Shown here piece after piece: positions 31,568-43,700 of a DNA stretch of 64,000 bases. The notes below the pieces were generated by a model that was not told the DNA's origin, ran no database searches, and saw nothing but the letters and a program-made list of their open reading frames with translations. Source of the stretch: Synechococcus sp. RS9909 (GTDB lineage Bacteria > Cyanobacteriota > Cyanobacteriia > PCC-6307 > Cyanobiaceae); assembly GCF_014279595.1 (NCBI RefSeq), contig NZ_CP047943.1, positions 372,001-436,000 of the forward strand, read 5' to 3'. Both the position numbers and the translations under genes were made by a program. Numbering within the stretch: position 1 is the first letter of the stretch; each line of letters starts with the position of its first letter.

Positions 31568-32860
31568 ATGTCTCAGCGCCTTTCCTCTGCGATCAATGCC
31601 GCCCTGGTGGATGCCGACCCCGCCATCTCCGGTCTGATCGGCAAGGAGCGGGAGCGTCAGGAGACCCATCTGGAGCTGATCGCCTCGGAGAATTTCGCCT
31701 CCAGGGCTGTGATGGAAGCCCAGGGATCAGTGCTCACCAACAAATATGCGGAGGGCCTCCCCCACAAGCGCTACTACGGCGGTTGTGAGCACGTGGATGC
31801 GATCGAAGAGCTGGCGATCACTCGCGCCAAAGAGCTCTTCGGTGCCGCCTGGGCCAATGTGCAGCCCCACAGCGGCGCCCAGGCCAACTTCGCCGTGTTC
31901 CTGGCCCTGCTCAAGCCCGGTGACACGATCATGGGCCTCGACCTCAGCCATGGCGGCCACCTCACCCATGGATCGCCGGTGAATGTCAGCGGCAAATGGT
32001 TCAACGTGGTGCAGTACGGGGTTGATCGCGACACCCAGCGCCTCGACATGGAGGCGATCCGCCAGCTGGCGCTGCAGCATCGGCCGAAGCTGATCGTGTG
32101 CGGTTATTCCGCTTATCCGCGCACCATCGATTTCCAGGCTTTCCGCGCCATCGCTGATGAGGTGGGTGCCTATCTGATGGCCGACATGGCCCACATCGCC
32201 GGTCTTGTGGCGGCTGGTGTGCATCCCAGCCCTGTGCCGGTCTGTGATGTGGTGACCACCACCACCCACAAGACGCTGCGCGGACCGCGCGGGGGTCTGA
32301 TTCTCTGCCGCGATGCCGACTTCGCCCGCCAGTTCGACAAGGCGGTGTTCCCCGGCACGCAGGGCGGCCCCCTCGAGCATGTGATCGCCGCCAAAGCCGT
32401 GGCCTTCGGAGAAGCGTTGCAGCCCAGCTTCAAGACCTATGCCCAGCAGGTGGTGGCGAACGCCCAGGCTCTGGCGTCCCGGCTGCAGGAGCGGGGGATC
32501 GCCGTGGTGAGTGGTGGCACCGACAACCATGTGGTGCTGCTCGATCTGCGCAGCATCGGCATGACCGGCAAGGTCGCCGACCTCTTGGTGAGTGATGTGC
32601 ACATCACGGCCAACAAGAACACGGTTCCCTTCGACCCGGAGTCGCCGTTCGTGACCAGTGGTCTGCGTCTTGGCACGGCGGCTCTCACCACCCGTGGTTT
32701 CGATCAGGGCGCCTTCCAGATCGTGGCTGATGTGATCGCCGATCGTCTGCTCCATCCCGAAGACGACGCCATGCAGGCCCGTTGCCTCGAACGCGTGCGT
32801 GATCTCTGCCAGCGCTTCCCCCTCTACGACTCTTCCCCCGTGGAACCGGCGCTTGCCTGA
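31568..32860 (+). CDS. glyA: serine hydroxymethyltransferase
   Basis: This 430-aa PLP enzyme interconverts serine and glycine with tetrahydrofolate, supplying one-carbon units. Landmarks are [18 protein letters not shown] near residue 38, the [18 protein letters not shown] loop, the PLP-lysine in [15 protein letters not shown], and [16 protein letters not shown]. The ATG at 31568 gives the normal start [13 protein letters not shown]; the frame is open far upstream, across the tRNA, which is coincidence. No glycine riboswitch is seen in the leader. Confidence 0.97.
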   Translation: MSQRLSSAINAALVDADPAISGLIGKERERQETHLELIASENFASRAVMEAQGSVLTNKYAEGLPHKRYYGGCEHVDAIEELAITRAKELFGAAWANVQPHSGAQANFAVFLALLKPGDTIMGLDLSHGGHLTHGSPVNVSGKWFNVVQYGVDRDTQRLDMEAIRQLALQHRPKLIVCGYSAYPRTIDFQAFRAIADEVGAYLMADMAHIAGLVAAGVHPSPVPVCDVVTTTTHKTLRGPRGGLILCRDADFARQFDKAVFPGTQGGPLEHVIAAKAVAFGEALQPSFKTYAQQVVANAQALASRLQERGIAVVSGGTDNHVVLLDLRSIGMTGKVADLLVSDVHITANKNTVPFDPESPFVTSGLRLGTAALTTRGFDQGAFQIVADVIADRLLHPEDDAMQARCLERVRDLCQRFPLYDSSPVEPALA

Positions 32861-32949
32861 CTGTCCAATGCGTCTTGGTGCGTCGCATCAGGGCTGCCTA
32901 GGATTTTGAGTACTGACCCCTCGGGGTGGTCCCCTCCACGGAGTTTTCT

Positions 32950-34122
32950 GTGATCCTCGCGAGCAGCCCTCTGGCCGTGGCCGTGGCGAGCTTCGCTTTG
33001 GCTGCGGGGATCACCACCGTGATCGTGCCGAGGGTGCGCTCCCTGGGGCTGCGCTACGGGTTCACCGATCAGCCAGATCCGCGCAAACAGCACTCCACGC
33101 CGATGGTGCGCCTGGGGGGAGTGGCCATGGTGATCGGTTTCAGCCTTGCCCTCGCCGTCACCTGGCTCCTGGGGGGGTTCGGATTGTTGGCGCCCGCTCG
33201 GGATCAGTTGATCTGGACCACCCTCGCCGGATCGCTCTGCTTTTTCATCATCGGATTGGCCGATGACCTCTTTGCCCTCTCGCCCTGGCCTCGGCTCGCA
33301 GGGCAGGTGGCGGTGGCGGTTGTGGTCTGGTCGCAGGGTGTCCGTATCGGGGCGATTGATTTCCCGTGGTTGATGGAGGCCGGCAGTCCGTTGGTGCTGC
33401 CGGAGCCGCTCAGTCTCATGGCCACGGTGATCTGGCTTGTGGGCATCACCAATGCAATCAACTGGCTTGATGGGCTCGACGGTCTGGCCGCCGGTGTGGC
33501 TGGGATCGCGGCCGTTGGTCTGGTGTCGGTGAGTTTTTCCCTGCACCAGGTGGCGGCCGGATTTCTTGCTGCCGCTTTGGCCGGGTGTTGTTTGGGTTTT
33601 CTGCGCCACAACTTCAATCCGGCCCGGATCTTCATGGGGGATGGCGGTTCCTATTTTCTAGGATTCACTTTGGCCTCGATCAGCATTGTGGGGCCCGCCA
33701 AGGGGCTCACCACCGTCAGCCTGTTGCTGCCTCTGCTGATTCTGTCCTTGCCCCTCGCCGACATGAGTGCCGTGATCATGGGCCGGCTTCGGGAGGGGCG
33801 TTCACCCTTCTATCCAGACCGACGCCACCTGCACCATCGCCTGCTGCGGGCTGGCTTCAGTCATCGCCGCACGGTGCTGTTGATCTATGTGTTCACCCAA
33901 TGGCTGGCGGCTCTGGCCATGGTGGTGGCCAATGTGGAGATGCGGTTTCTCTGGCTCGCCCTGGCCACGGCGATCCTGGTGGGAACGGTGGTGGTGCTGC
34001 GTCGTCGGCAGCAGGAGGAAGTGGCGGAGCGACAGCAGCTGGCCGCATATCCGTCCCACCATTCCGCCTCTGAACCGGTGGCGCATCCCGGCGGGTGCGC
34101 GGCTCCCCAGTCCCACGAGTAG
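32950..34122 (+). CDS. WecA/TagO-type polyprenyl-phosphate glycosyl-1-phosphate transferase
   Basis: This 390-aa membrane enzyme of the MraY/WecA family starts surface-glycan synthesis by loading GlcNAc-1-P (or a relative) on undecaprenyl phosphate. About ten or eleven helices are present with the family motifs: [25 protein letters not shown] (catalytic DD), [25 protein letters not shown] and the HLHHRL loop. I chose the GTG at 32950 because CGGAG lies just upstream; an earlier in-frame GTG is at 32926. It may feed the WecG-like enzyme at 16821. Confidence 0.92.
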   Translation: MILASSPLAVAVASFALAAGITTVIVPRVRSLGLRYGFTDQPDPRKQHSTPMVRLGGVAMVIGFSLALAVTWLLGGFGLLAPARDQLIWTTLAGSLCFFIIGLADDLFALSPWPRLAGQVAVAVVVWSQGVRIGAIDFPWLMEAGSPLVLPEPLSLMATVIWLVGITNAINWLDGLDGLAAGVAGIAAVGLVSVSFSLHQVAAGFLAAALAGCCLGFLRHNFNPARIFMGDGGSYFLGFTLASISIVGPAKGLTTVSLLLPLLILSLPLADMSAVIMGRLREGRSPFYPDRRHLHHRLLRAGFSHRRTVLLIYVFTQWLAALAMVVANVEMRFLWLALATAILVGTVVVLRRRQQEEVAERQQLAAYPSHHSASEPVAHPGGCAAPQSHE

Positions 34123-34130
34123 GAGCGGCA

Positions 34131-35408
34131 ATGGCGGCCAGGTCCAGCTCCAGGGGGGTTGAGCTGCTCTGCGTGGGCACGGAGTTGCTGCTCGGCAACA
34201 TCCTCAATGGCAATGCCCGTTGGATTGCGGAGCAGTTGGCGTCACTCGGCATGCCCCATTTCCGTCAGTCGGTGCTTGGTGACAACCGCGAGCGTCTGAT
34301 CGCTTTTGCGCGGGAGGCGGCGGAGCGTTCCCGGGTGCTGATCACCACAGGCGGGCTCGGTCCGACTCCGGATGACCTCACCGCTGAGGCTCTGGCCGCT
34401 GCCTTTGCGGTGCCACTGGAGGAGCGACCGGAGGTCTGGGCCGACATTGAGGCGAAGCTGGCCGCGCGCGGCAAGGTGCCCTCCCCCAGCCTGCGCAATC
34501 AGGCCCTGCTGCCCAAAGGCGCGGCTGTGCTTCCCAATCCCACCGGCACCGCCCCCGGAATGATCTGGACGCCTAGAGAGGGCTTCACGATCCTCACCTT
34601 TCCCGGAGTGCCCAGCGAAATGCGGGCGATGTGGACGGAATCCGCGGTTCCCTGGTTGCGTGCCGCGGCGCTGACGCAGGGGGTGATCGCCAGTCGTCAG
34701 CTGCATTTCTGGGGCATCGGTGAATCCAGGCTGGCCGAGCAGGTCGAGGATCTTCTCGCTGGCACCAATCCCACCGTGGCTCCTTACTCCGGTGGTGGCG
34801 AGGTGATGTTGCGGCTGACAGCCCAGGCGCCGTCGGAGCCGGAGGCCCAACGGCTGTTGGACCCCCTTGAGCAGGAGCTGCGGCAGCGCAGTGGTCGTCT
34901 GTGCTTCGGGCGGGATGGGGAGACGCTGGCGTCTGTTGTGCTCGCGCTCCTGCAGCACCGGGGCGAGACCCTGGCCGTGGCCGAATCCTGCACCGGAGGA
35001 GGGCTCGGCGCTGCCCTGACGGAGGTGCCGGGGGCTTCGGCTGTGCTTCTGGGCGGTGTTGTCGCCTATGCCGATGCTGTGAAGCAGCACCTCCTCGGAG
35101 TGCCGGCTGAGCTGCTCGCCTGCCATGGCGCCGTGAGTGATCCGGTGGCTGAGGCGATGGCGGAGGGCGTGCGCCGTTGCACCGGCGCCGACTGGGGTGT
35201 GGCGATCACCGGGATCGCCGGCCCAGGCGGTGGCTCGACGACGAAGCCGGTGGGTCTGGTGCACCTGGCTGTGGCGGGTCCGGACGGATGCCGCAGTGGA
35301 GCGGAGCGTTTCGGCTCCAGCCACGGCCGCAGTTGGGTGCGGCGCCTCAGCGTGGGTGAAGCGCTCAATCGCCTGCGCCTGCGCCTGCTCGATGCCCCCC
35401 CTGGCTGA
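34131..35408 (+). CDS. cinA: CinA-family protein
   Basis: This 425-aa protein has an N-terminal MoCF/COG1058 domain ([51 protein letters not shown]) and a C-terminal CinA/PncC domain ([53 protein letters not shown]). The two domains give ADP-ribose pyrophosphatase and NMN deamidase activities in characterised homologues, part of NAD recycling; the competence link is historical. The start at 34131 has GAG upstream. The stop overlaps the start of the P-type ATPase (TGATG). Confidence 0.94.
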   Translation: MAARSSSRGVELLCVGTELLLGNILNGNARWIAEQLASLGMPHFRQSVLGDNRERLIAFAREAAERSRVLITTGGLGPTPDDLTAEALAAAFAVPLEERPEVWADIEAKLAARGKVPSPSLRNQALLPKGAAVLPNPTGTAPGMIWTPREGFTILTFPGVPSEMRAMWTESAVPWLRAAALTQGVIASRQLHFWGIGESRLAEQVEDLLAGTNPTVAPYSGGGEVMLRLTAQAPSEPEAQRLLDPLEQELRQRSGRLCFGRDGETLASVVLALLQHRGETLAVAESCTGGGLGAALTEVPGASAVLLGGVVAYADAVKQHLLGVPAELLACHGAVSDPVAEAMAEGVRRCTGADWGVAITGIAGPGGGSTTKPVGLVHLAVAGPDGCRSGAERFGSSHGRSWVRRLSVGEALNRLRLRLLDAPPG

Positions 35409-38104
35409 TGCGTTCACCTGTCGCCCGTCGCCCTCCCCATGCCAGCTCCTTGGCCGAGCTGCTGCAGAGCCTCGGGAGCGATGGCGACCAGGGCATGGCG
35501 GCATCTGCTGTGGCGCTGCGTCAGCAGCAGGAGGGCTGGAATCGGCTGTCTGAACGGCGGCGGCGGCCGTTGGCGCTGCGTTTTCTGCAGCAATTTCATG
35601 ATCCGCTTCTCTACACCCTGCTGGCGGTGGGCGCCGTCAAGCTGCTCAGCGGGGCGCCCCGGGAAGCCCTGGCGGTCTGGAGCGTCACCCTGATCAATGG
35701 GGTGATCGGCTTTGTGCAGGAGAGCCGCGCCGAAACGGCGATTGCAGCCCTGGCCAGTGCGGTGCGCACGGAGGTGGAGGTGGTGCGGGAGGGCCAGCAT
35801 CAGCGGCTGGCCTCCGACCAGCTGGTGCGTGGTGACCTCGTCTGCCTGGCGGCCGGCGACAAGGTGCCGGCGGATCTGCGCCTGGTGCGGGGGCGGGATC
35901 TGCGGGTGGATGAATCGGTGTTGACCGGTGAATCACTGCCGGTGAGCCGGGATCCGGCGCCGCTCCCGGCCGACACCCCCTTGCCAGAACGGGCCTCGAT
36001 GCTGCATGCCGGCACTTTTGTGGTGGCCGGCCAGGGGGTTGCGGTCGTCACGGCGATCGGGGATGCCACCGAGGTGGGGAAAATCTCCACCTCTCTGCAG
36101 GATCAGCCGAGCCTGAGCACGCCGCTCACCCGACAGATTCAGCGTTTCGGACGCCGTCTGCTCCAACTCATCGTCGTCCTGGCGCTCGTGACCTTCGTGA
36201 TCGGGGTCTGGCGGGGGCGCGAACCGCTGGAGATGTTCGATGGGGCCGTCGCCCTGGCGGTGGGTGCGATTCCGGAGGAACTGCCAGCGATCGTCACGAT
36301 CATCCTGGCGATCGGCGTCCATCGCATGGCCGCGCGCAACGCGATCATCCGGCGCTTGCCGGCGGTGGAAGCCCTCGGCAGCACCACTGTGATCTGTTCC
36401 GACAAAACCGGCACCCTCACGGAGAACCGGATGACCGTGCAGGAGATCCATGCCGGTGGCGAGAGCCGTGCGCTCGCGTCCCTCTGGGCCGGCGATGGCG
36501 ACGATGCGCTCCGTCGGAATCAGGCCCTGCGCGACACCCTGCTGGCCGGTCTGCTCTGCAATGACGCCAGCCTGGTGCGCGAGGACGGCGAGGCGGCGCA
36601 GGCGAGTCCGCAGGCGATCGGTGATCCCACGGAAACGGCTCTGTTGCTGGCGGCGGATCGCGCCGGATTCGATCAGCACCAGGTGCGGCACCATCACCCC
36701 CGGCTCGATGGCATTCCCTTTTCCTCTGAGCTGCAATTCATGGCCACCCTGCACGGCAGCCGTCGCATTCTTCTGAAGGGTTCGGTGGAGGCACTGCTGC
36801 CCCGCTGCAGTCGTCAACGCGCGGCCGATGGTGCCGCCGAGCCCCTGGATCGGCAGGCCGTTGAGGGCGCCGTGGCGGCGATGGCCTCCCGGGGGCTGCG
36901 GGTGCTGGCGTTTGCGATCGGCGTGCCCGAGCCCGATCAGGAGCGCCTCGAGCTCGAGCATGTGGAAAGCGGCCTCGACTTTCTCGGGCTTCAGGGCTTG
37001 ATGGATCCACCTCGGACTGAGGCGATCCGCGCCGTGAGGGTCTGCCGCCGTGCCGGTATTCGCGTGGTGATGATCACCGGTGACCACGCCGGCACGGCCC
37101 GGGCGATCGCCGAGAGGTTGGGCCTCAGGGCCGACACCGTCCTGGAGGGACGGCAGCTGGAGGCTCTGGATGCGGCGGGGCTCGCTGAGGCGGTGAGCGG
37201 TTGCGATCTGTTTGCGCGGGTGGCTCCAGCCCAGAAGCTCGCCCTGGTGCAGGCCCTGCAGAGCCGGGGTGAGGTGGTGGCGATGACGGGGGATGGCGTG
37301 AACGATGCGCCGGCTCTGCGTCAGGCCGACATCGGCATCGCCATGGGACGCGGCGGCACGGAGGTGGCGCGCGAATCGGCAGCCATGCTTCTCACCGATG
37401 ACAACTTCGCCACGATCGAAGCAGCCGTGGAGGAAGGGCGGGCGGTGTACGTCAACCTGCGTCGCACGCTGGCGTTTCTGCTGCCCGTCAACGGTGGGGC
37501 GTCGATGACAATCCTGCTCGGCGCCCTATTGGGGCTGGAGTTGCCGGTCACGGCTCTTCAGGTGCTTTGGCTCAACATGGTGAGTTCGCTCACCATGTCG
37601 GTGCCGCTTGCCTTTGAGCCCCCTGCTCCGGGGTTGATGGCCCGCCCGCCTCGCCCCGTGCATCAGCCCTTGCTGACCAGGCCGTTGCTGCTGCGGGTGC
37701 TTCTGGTATCGATCTTCAACTGGCTGTTGCTGTTCGGTCTGTTTTCCCTGGTGATCGAGCGCAGCGACGATCTGGCGTTGGCCCGCACGATGGCGGTGCA
37801 GGGCCTGGTGTTGTCTCAGGTGGTGTATCTGATCGGCATCAGTCGCATCAGCCATGGCCCCTGGCCTGGTGGCCCCACCTGGCGGCGCCTGCGCCAGGCT
37901 TCGGTGTTGCTGATCGGCCTGGCCCTGGCGCTTTGCCTGCAGGTGCTCTACAGCCAAAGCCATTGGCTGAACGCCTTCTTCGGCACGGTGCCTCTCAACC
38001 TGAACCAGTGGGGGGTGTGCATGGTGCCGATGCTGCTCATGCTTCCCCTCTCCGCCCTCACGCGCTGGCTTGATCCGATCGATCGCACCAACGTCACCAC
38101 CTAG
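35408..38104 (+). CDS. P-type cation-transporting ATPase (type II)
   Basis: This 898-aa pump has an N-terminal cation-ATPase domain, the actuator loop DESVLTGESLPVSRD, the phosphorylation site CSDKTGTLTEN (Asp near residue 332) and the hinge GDGVNDAPALRQADIG. The M4 motif reads IPEELPAIVT, where Ca2+ pumps usually have PEGLP. C-terminal membrane helices of the Cation_ATPase_C type follow. It belongs with the PMA1/PacL group of cyanobacteria; Ca2+, Na+ or H+ are all possible. It is translationally coupled to cinA. Confidence 0.92.
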   Translation: MRSPVARRPPHASSLAELLQSLGSDGDQGMAASAVALRQQQEGWNRLSERRRRPLALRFLQQFHDPLLYTLLAVGAVKLLSGAPREALAVWSVTLINGVIGFVQESRAETAIAALASAVRTEVEVVREGQHQRLASDQLVRGDLVCLAAGDKVPADLRLVRGRDLRVDESVLTGESLPVSRDPAPLPADTPLPERASMLHAGTFVVAGQGVAVVTAIGDATEVGKISTSLQDQPSLSTPLTRQIQRFGRRLLQLIVVLALVTFVIGVWRGREPLEMFDGAVALAVGAIPEELPAIVTIILAIGVHRMAARNAIIRRLPAVEALGSTTVICSDKTGTLTENRMTVQEIHAGGESRALASLWAGDGDDALRRNQALRDTLLAGLLCNDASLVREDGEAAQASPQAIGDPTETALLLAADRAGFDQHQVRHHHPRLDGIPFSSELQFMATLHGSRRILLKGSVEALLPRCSRQRAADGAAEPLDRQAVEGAVAAMASRGLRVLAFAIGVPEPDQERLELEHVESGLDFLGLQGLMDPPRTEAIRAVRVCRRAGIRVVMITGDHAGTARAIAERLGLRADTVLEGRQLEALDAAGLAEAVSGCDLFARVAPAQKLALVQALQSRGEVVAMTGDGVNDAPALRQADIGIAMGRGGTEVARESAAMLLTDDNFATIEAAVEEGRAVYVNLRRTLAFLLPVNGGASMTILLGALLGLELPVTALQVLWLNMVSSLTMSVPLAFEPPAPGLMARPPRPVHQPLLTRPLLLRVLLVSIFNWLLLFGLFSLVIERSDDLALARTMAVQGLVLSQVVYLIGISRISHGPWPGGPTWRRLRQASVLLIGLALALCLQVLYSQSHWLNAFFGTVPLNLNQWGVCMVPMLLMLPLSALTRWLDPIDRTNVTT

Positions 38105-38130
38105 GGTGAAAGGCTTCTCAACTGGCCGGT

Positions 38131-39552
38131 ATGAGCAGCGGCACGCTTTACGACAAGGTCTGGGATCTTCATCGTGTGGCCGAGCTGCCGGGGGGATCGA
38201 CCCAGCTCTTCATCGGCCTTCACCTCATTCATGAGGTCACCAGTCCGCAGGCTTTCGCCGCCCTTGAAGACAAGGGCCTGAGCGTGCGCTGTGCTGAGCG
38301 GACGGTGGCCACCGTCGATCACATTGTGCCCACCACCAGCCAGGCCCGACCCTTCGCCGATCCCCTGGCGGAGGAGATGCTCAGCACGCTGGAGCGCAAC
38401 TGCGCCCGCCATGGCATCACCCTGCACGGCCTGGGCAGTGGCCGTCAGGGCATCGTGCATGTGATCGCGCCGGAGCTCGGTCTCACCCAACCGGGGATGA
38501 CGGTGGCCTGCGGTGATTCCCACACCTCCACCCACGGCGCCTTCGGAGCGATCGCCTTCGGAATCGGCACCAGCCAGGTGCGCGATGTGCTGGCCAGCCA
38601 GAGCCTGGCGATGAACAAGCTCAAGGTGCGCAGGATCTGGGTCGACAATCAGCTCGGATCGGGGGTCTTCGCCAAAGACCTGATCCTGCACGTGATCCGC
38701 ACGCTGGGGGTCAAGGCGGGGGTGGGTCATGCCTATGAATTCGCCGGACCGGCGATTGAAGCCCTCTCGATGGAGGAGCGCATGACCCTCTGCAACATGG
38801 CGATCGAAGGTGGTGCTCGCTGCGGTTATGTCAATCCCGACCAGGTGACCATCGATTACCTCGCAGGACGCCCGGGCGCGCCCAGTGGCGAGGCCTGGGA
38901 CAGGGCTGTGGCCTGGTGGCGGTCGCTGGCGTCCGATTCTGATGCCAGCTTCGATGACGAGGTGCGTTTCGATGCTGCAGCGATTGCCCCCACCGTGACC
39001 TGGGGGATCACGCCTGGGCAGGGCATCGCCGTCGATGAAGCGGTGCCGACCCCGGAGCAGCTCGAACCCTCCGAGCGTCCGATCGCCGAGGAGGCCTATC
39101 GCTACATGGATCTCACCCCCGGACAGCCGATCGCCGGGGTGTCGGTGGATGTGTGTTTCATCGGCAGCTGCACCAACGGCCGCTTGAGTGATCTGCAGGC
39201 GGCGGCGGCGGTGGCGCGGGGGCGCCAGGTCTCCCCTGGGATCCGGGCGTTTGTGGTGCCCGGTTCCGAGCAGGTGGCCCGGGCCGCCGAAGCCGAGGGC
39301 CTCGATGCGGTGTTCCGTGCGGCGGGTTTCGAATGGCGTGAGCCCGGCTGTTCGATGTGTCTGGCCATGAATCCGGATCGCCTGGAGGGCAGGCAGATCA
39401 GTGCCAGCTCCAGCAACCGCAATTTCAAGGGCCGGCAGGGGTCGGCCAGTGGTCGCACGCTGCTGATGAGCCCGGCGATGGTGGCGGCCGCCGCCGTCAC
39501 CGGACAGGTGACGGATGTGCGCCACCTCGCGGCTCTGCCGGTCACGGCTTGA
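38131..39552 (+). CDS. leuC: 3-isopropylmalate dehydratase large subunit
   Basis: This 473-aa aconitase-family subunit isomerises isopropylmalate in leucine synthesis together with LeuD. The 4Fe-4S ligands are seen as Cys in [14 protein letters not shown] and in [39 protein letters not shown] and [12 protein letters not shown] are also typical. Length and motifs are complete. leuD begins 55 bases later, and the P-type ATPase ends 26 bases before, so a shared transcript is possible. Confidence 0.97.
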   Translation: MSSGTLYDKVWDLHRVAELPGGSTQLFIGLHLIHEVTSPQAFAALEDKGLSVRCAERTVATVDHIVPTTSQARPFADPLAEEMLSTLERNCARHGITLHGLGSGRQGIVHVIAPELGLTQPGMTVACGDSHTSTHGAFGAIAFGIGTSQVRDVLASQSLAMNKLKVRRIWVDNQLGSGVFAKDLILHVIRTLGVKAGVGHAYEFAGPAIEALSMEERMTLCNMAIEGGARCGYVNPDQVTIDYLAGRPGAPSGEAWDRAVAWWRSLASDSDASFDDEVRFDAAAIAPTVTWGITPGQGIAVDEAVPTPEQLEPSERPIAEEAYRYMDLTPGQPIAGVSVDVCFIGSCTNGRLSDLQAAAAVARGRQVSPGIRAFVVPGSEQVARAAEAEGLDAVFRAAGFEWREPGCSMCLAMNPDRLEGRQISASSSNRNFKGRQGSASGRTLLMSPAMVAAAAVTGQVTDVRHLAALPVTA

Positions 39553-39607
39553 GGCACCCCGCCATCTCACTGTTGTTGTTTCCTGCACTCTCCTCCTCAC
39601 GCCGTTC

Positions 39608-40255
39608 ATGACCACTCCCGGCAGCTTCCCCCAGGGTGAAATCCGCCAGATCAGCGGTTCTGCCTTCACGTTGCGGGGTGATGACATCGATACCGATCGG
39701 ATCATCCCCGCCCGTTTTCTCAAGTGCGTCAGCTTTGAGGCGCTCGGCGATCAGGTGTTTGCCGACGATCGCAGCGAGCTGGGCGGTTCTCACCCCTTCG
39801 ATCAGCCCGCCCATGCCGGTGCCTCGATCCTTGTGGTGAACGGCAACTTCGGCTGCGGTTCCAGTCGTGAGCACGCCCCCCAGGCGTTGATGCGTTGGGG
39901 GATCCGTGCCCTGATCGGCGTCAGTTTCGCGGAGATCTTCCATGGCAATTGCCTGGCGCTCGGGATTCCCTGTGCCACAGCCACGCCGCAGCAGGTGCTG
40001 GCGCTTCAGGCTGCTGTGGAGTCCGATCCCGGCCGCCGCTGGACGCTCGATCTGGAGGCCAACACCTGCAGTGAGCCCCAGGCCGGCAGCTGGTCGATCA
40101 GCCTGGATCCCGGGGCCCGGGAGATGCTGCTCACTGGCCGCTGGGATGCGACATCTCAGCTGGTGGCCCGCGATGCAGAGCTCAGGGCCACCATGGCGAC
40201 GCTTCCTTACCTGAACCGGTTTGAGGGCTGCGGACACTTGCTGGAGTGTCTATGA
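39608..40255 (+). CDS. leuD: 3-isopropylmalate dehydratase small subunit
   Basis: This 215-aa swivel-domain partner of LeuC shows DDIDTDRIIPARFLK near the start, VNGNFGCGSSREHAPQAL in the middle and FAEIFHGNCLALGIPCA after it, all diagnostic. The ATG at 39608 gives MTTPGSFPQG, the usual beginning; the frame is open upstream into leuC without meaning. It is probably in an operon with leuC and the pentapeptide-repeat gene 22 bases downstream. Confidence 0.96.
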   Translation: MTTPGSFPQGEIRQISGSAFTLRGDDIDTDRIIPARFLKCVSFEALGDQVFADDRSELGGSHPFDQPAHAGASILVVNGNFGCGSSREHAPQALMRWGIRALIGVSFAEIFHGNCLALGIPCATATPQQVLALQAAVESDPGRRWTLDLEANTCSEPQAGSWSISLDPGAREMLLTGRWDATSQLVARDAELRATMATLPYLNRFEGCGHLLECL

Positions 40256-40277
40256 AGGAGAGAGAGGCTCCTAGGCC

Positions 40278-40757
40278 ATGGATCGCTTCCCAGCTCGACT
40301 GACGCCGCTGACCGGTTGCCTCGCCCTGCTCCTGGCCATGGCCTCCCCCCTGACGGCGGCCGAGATGGTGCCGCTCCGGGTGGAGCCGTTTCAGGACCCT
40401 CGCCAGCAGTTGCTGAGCACGGGGGCTTGCGCAGGCTGTGACCTGCGCGGCGTGGATCTGGTCGGCGCCCATCTGATCGGTGCCGATCTGCGGGACGCCG
40501 ATCTGCGCGGTGCCCGCCTGGATGAAGCCAATCTCGAGGGGGCCGACCTCAGTGGTGCGCGCCTCGATGGGGCTGGCTTGCAGGGCGCAACGCTCACCAA
40601 TGCCGAGTTGGCGGGAACGGATCTTCGCCGTGCCGACCTGCGGGAGGCGGTGGTGATCAACGCCTATGCCCCGGGGGTGCGCACCGAGGGGATGCAGTTT
40701 GCCGGTTCCGATCTCACCGGCAGCCATCTGATCTACGGCGGCGGCCCGGAGGAATGA
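40278..40757 (+). CDS. exported pentapeptide-repeat protein
   Basis: This 159-aa protein has an N-terminal signal peptide (about 1-28, ending LTAAE) and a mature part whose centre (about 55-130) is made of A(D/N)LxG-type pentapeptides such as ADLRDADLRGARLDEANLEG. That predicts a short right-handed quadrilateral beta-helix. A Cys pair in GACAGCDLRG precedes the repeats. It is likely in the periplasm or thylakoid lumen, where similar pentapeptide proteins occur in cyanobacteria. The function is unknown. Confidence 0.87.
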   Translation: MDRFPARLTPLTGCLALLLAMASPLTAAEMVPLRVEPFQDPRQQLLSTGACAGCDLRGVDLVGAHLIGADLRDADLRGARLDEANLEGADLSGARLDGAGLQGATLTNAELAGTDLRRADLREAVVINAYAPGVRTEGMQFAGSDLTGSHLIYGGGPEE

Positions 40758-40773
40758 TCCGTCAGAGGCGTGG

Positions 40774-43700
40774 TCAGAACGGCCGGTTTTCCAGTTCGTT
40801 CGGCAGATTGCGAGGGGTGTAGGGAATGAACGGCACGCCGGTGCCCGTGAAGTTGAAGTCGTTGAGCCGGAAGCGGAAGCCGCCGATGCCTTCGTAAGGG
40901 TTGTAGTAGAAGCCGAAGTCGTAACTGCGGCGCTGCCAGCGCACTTCGATGTTGGAGTTGATCACATCGCCGTAGAACTCGGAAGCCGGATCCACGTTGA
41001 GAGCCACGCCGGCGCTGATCAGCAGCGGCCCGGCGATCTGCTGGGTGAGGCCGACACCCAGGGTGCCGAGATCCACCGCCTGGTCGAAATCGAAGGGGCT
41101 GGAGCCTTGTTTAAGCGTTCCGCCACCGGTGACCGAGAGCTGGGTGTAGTCGAGGAATGGTTTGCTGAAGGTGCCCAGGGTCAATGTGGGTCCACCCGAG
41201 AGGCTGAGGGTGTTTTGTTGATTGCCATCGCCATAGGCAGCGAGCAGCGTATTGACATTGGTGTTGAGGCTCAGGCCGGGAACAATGGCCACTGGCGAGT
41301 AGCGATAGGCCCGCTCTGGGGTGAGAGGTGCCGGTTGGCCCCGCCAGAGCGGATAGCTGCTGTTGATGGAGCCGAAGAGATTGGCCCGCCAAAGGTCGGC
41401 GAGATTGGTGCTCGTAAAGCTTTCGGCCTGATAGTTGCCGACACCGACCCGCCAGAGGTAGGAGTTGCCCAGTTTGCCGATGTTGAAATTGCCTTTCTGT
41501 TCGGCGAAGGCGCCATAGGCCGAATACACATCGGTTTCTCCGAGTGAGCCATTCCAGGTTCGGTAGCGGTAAGCACCGAAAAAGCGCGTGCTGATTTGGC
41601 CCAGCCAGGGCAGCGTGAAGCGATTCCGCACATCCCCCCAGTAACGACTGCCATTGGCAATGTTTTCGGCGCTGAAGGTGCTGATGTCAGCATTGAAATT
41701 GGTCTTCCATCCCCAGACCTGGCCGTTGAGTTCTGCCTCTAGGCCGAAGAGATCGCCGATCGTTGTGGGCTGCGTCACTGTGCCACTGTCGATGGATGAG
41801 CCGGGAGCCACGTAGCTATTGGTTTCACCGTTGATCGCACGTTGCAGTAGGAACTGTGGCTGAAGACTCAAGGTGTAATCAGTTGTGAGCTCAATCGGTT
41901 TGAGGTTGCGGCCGATGAAGAAGCCGTTGCGGTCCTCGTTGTCGATGCCGAACACCCAGCGGTTCTCCACTTCCTCCTGCTTCTGAATGCGTTGGGTGCG
42001 ACTCACAGGGATCGGCAGTCGCTCTTCCACGATCAGACGGTTGCGCCCGCTCTTGATCAGGATGTCGCCATTGGCTTGCTCGGTGGCCACCACGTTGTCG
42101 GCATCGATCCGTGTCTGGGCCGGTGTGAAGGGGTCATTGGTGAAGCCCATGCGATCAGCCCGCCAACCGTCGGGGGTGATGCTCACGCGCGCCGCCTGGA
42201 TGCGCCAGCGGCTGATGGCGCCAGTGATCAACTGCGTGCGTCCCAGCTGATCCAGTTGTGACGGCTGAATGGCTCCATAGGTGTTCTGCTCTTCGACATC
42301 GTCGTTGCGCAGGGAGCTCGGGACACCGATGCGTCGGTCGATGGTGAGGGATTGCTGGAACTGGATGCTGGTGATGCGTTGATCAATGGCTGCGATGGCC
42401 TTGTCCCGAAGTGCTTCCTGGTCACGCAGCGACAAGCGTGATTCGTTGGTAAGCGCCAAGGGTGTAGCAGCTTGCGAACCTGCTGCCTCGACTCCAGTCG
42501 ATGGTGGGGTCTGCGCGCCGAGGGTGATGTCATTCAGCTGTTCGTTGAGCGTCTGTGGCTCGATGCGGCTGGCTCGATCCGGATCCGGGCAACCAAGTGG
42601 TGGCGGGACTTCGGTTGGCTCTGGGGCTGCTGGATCCTGGCCCCAGCGGTAACGCAGGCCAATCAGGTAGGCGTTGCTGCCTTCACGTACGCCGCTGTAG
42701 GTGCCGAATGCGCCGGAGCGGTGGTGGATTCTGCCAACCAAAGACACGTCATCCGCGACGGCAGCTTCCAGTTCAAAGGCGAGATAGTTCAGCAGTTGGG
42801 CGTAGTTTTCCCTGTAGGTGCGTTCGTAATTGCTGACGGCCGAGTTGTAGCTGATTCCCTCCACAAACCCAAAGCTCAGCCAGGGTTGGATCCAGAGCCG
42901 GGCTCCCAGGCCGATGATCCCCTCAGCAAAGCTTTGCGAGGGGGTGTTGGCATTGGGAGTCGTTTGGTTGTAAGGCCCGCCCGCCTGCTCGTAGGCGTGA
43001 TGGCCAAAGAGGTCTGCTTCCAGCTCAAGAGAGAAGGGGCCGGCGCGCCAGATCCGTTTCTGCATGCTGACGCCGAGCAGGTATTCCGGTCGCATGCGGC
43101 CGTTGAATAAAAAGGTATCGCCAAAGTTGGAGTCGATCATCTGACCGCCCCACGCGGTCACGGCCCAGGGGTGGGGTTGCCAGGCAGGAACCGGTGGCAG
43201 CATCGGCGGACAGGCCATCCCCAGCTCAGGCTGCTTGGAAGCGGCGGAATCGGGCTTCAGCCACTCTGGTGCGGGTGGCAGTTCCAGATCCCAGAACGTG
43301 CCCCCATCATCCTGGGGATTGAGCCGTTCCGGGCTGTTCGCTTCCAGCTCCAGCTCCAAGGCCGTCGGGAAACCGAGGCTGCTGGATTCGACGATCGGCA
43401 GCAGAGGGGGGGGGCTTGGCGTGGTGGGCCCGGATGAGGCATTGCCACTGGTGGGGTTGAAATCCAGCGCAGCACTGTCGAGATCAAGAATTCCGTAAAC
43501 GTCGTTGAGTTCGCCTTCGTTCTGGATCAGGCTGAAATGAAGGGTGCTGGCTTGAAAATACTGCGCTCCCCGTCGGAAACGCACGCTGCCGCGCGCAAAG
43601 AGCGTGTTGAACGAGCTGTCGAATTCGACGCGGTCAGCTTGCAGCACACCGCCGTTCAGAACGGCGCGTACGTTGCCCTCGGCAATGAAAAGATTACGCC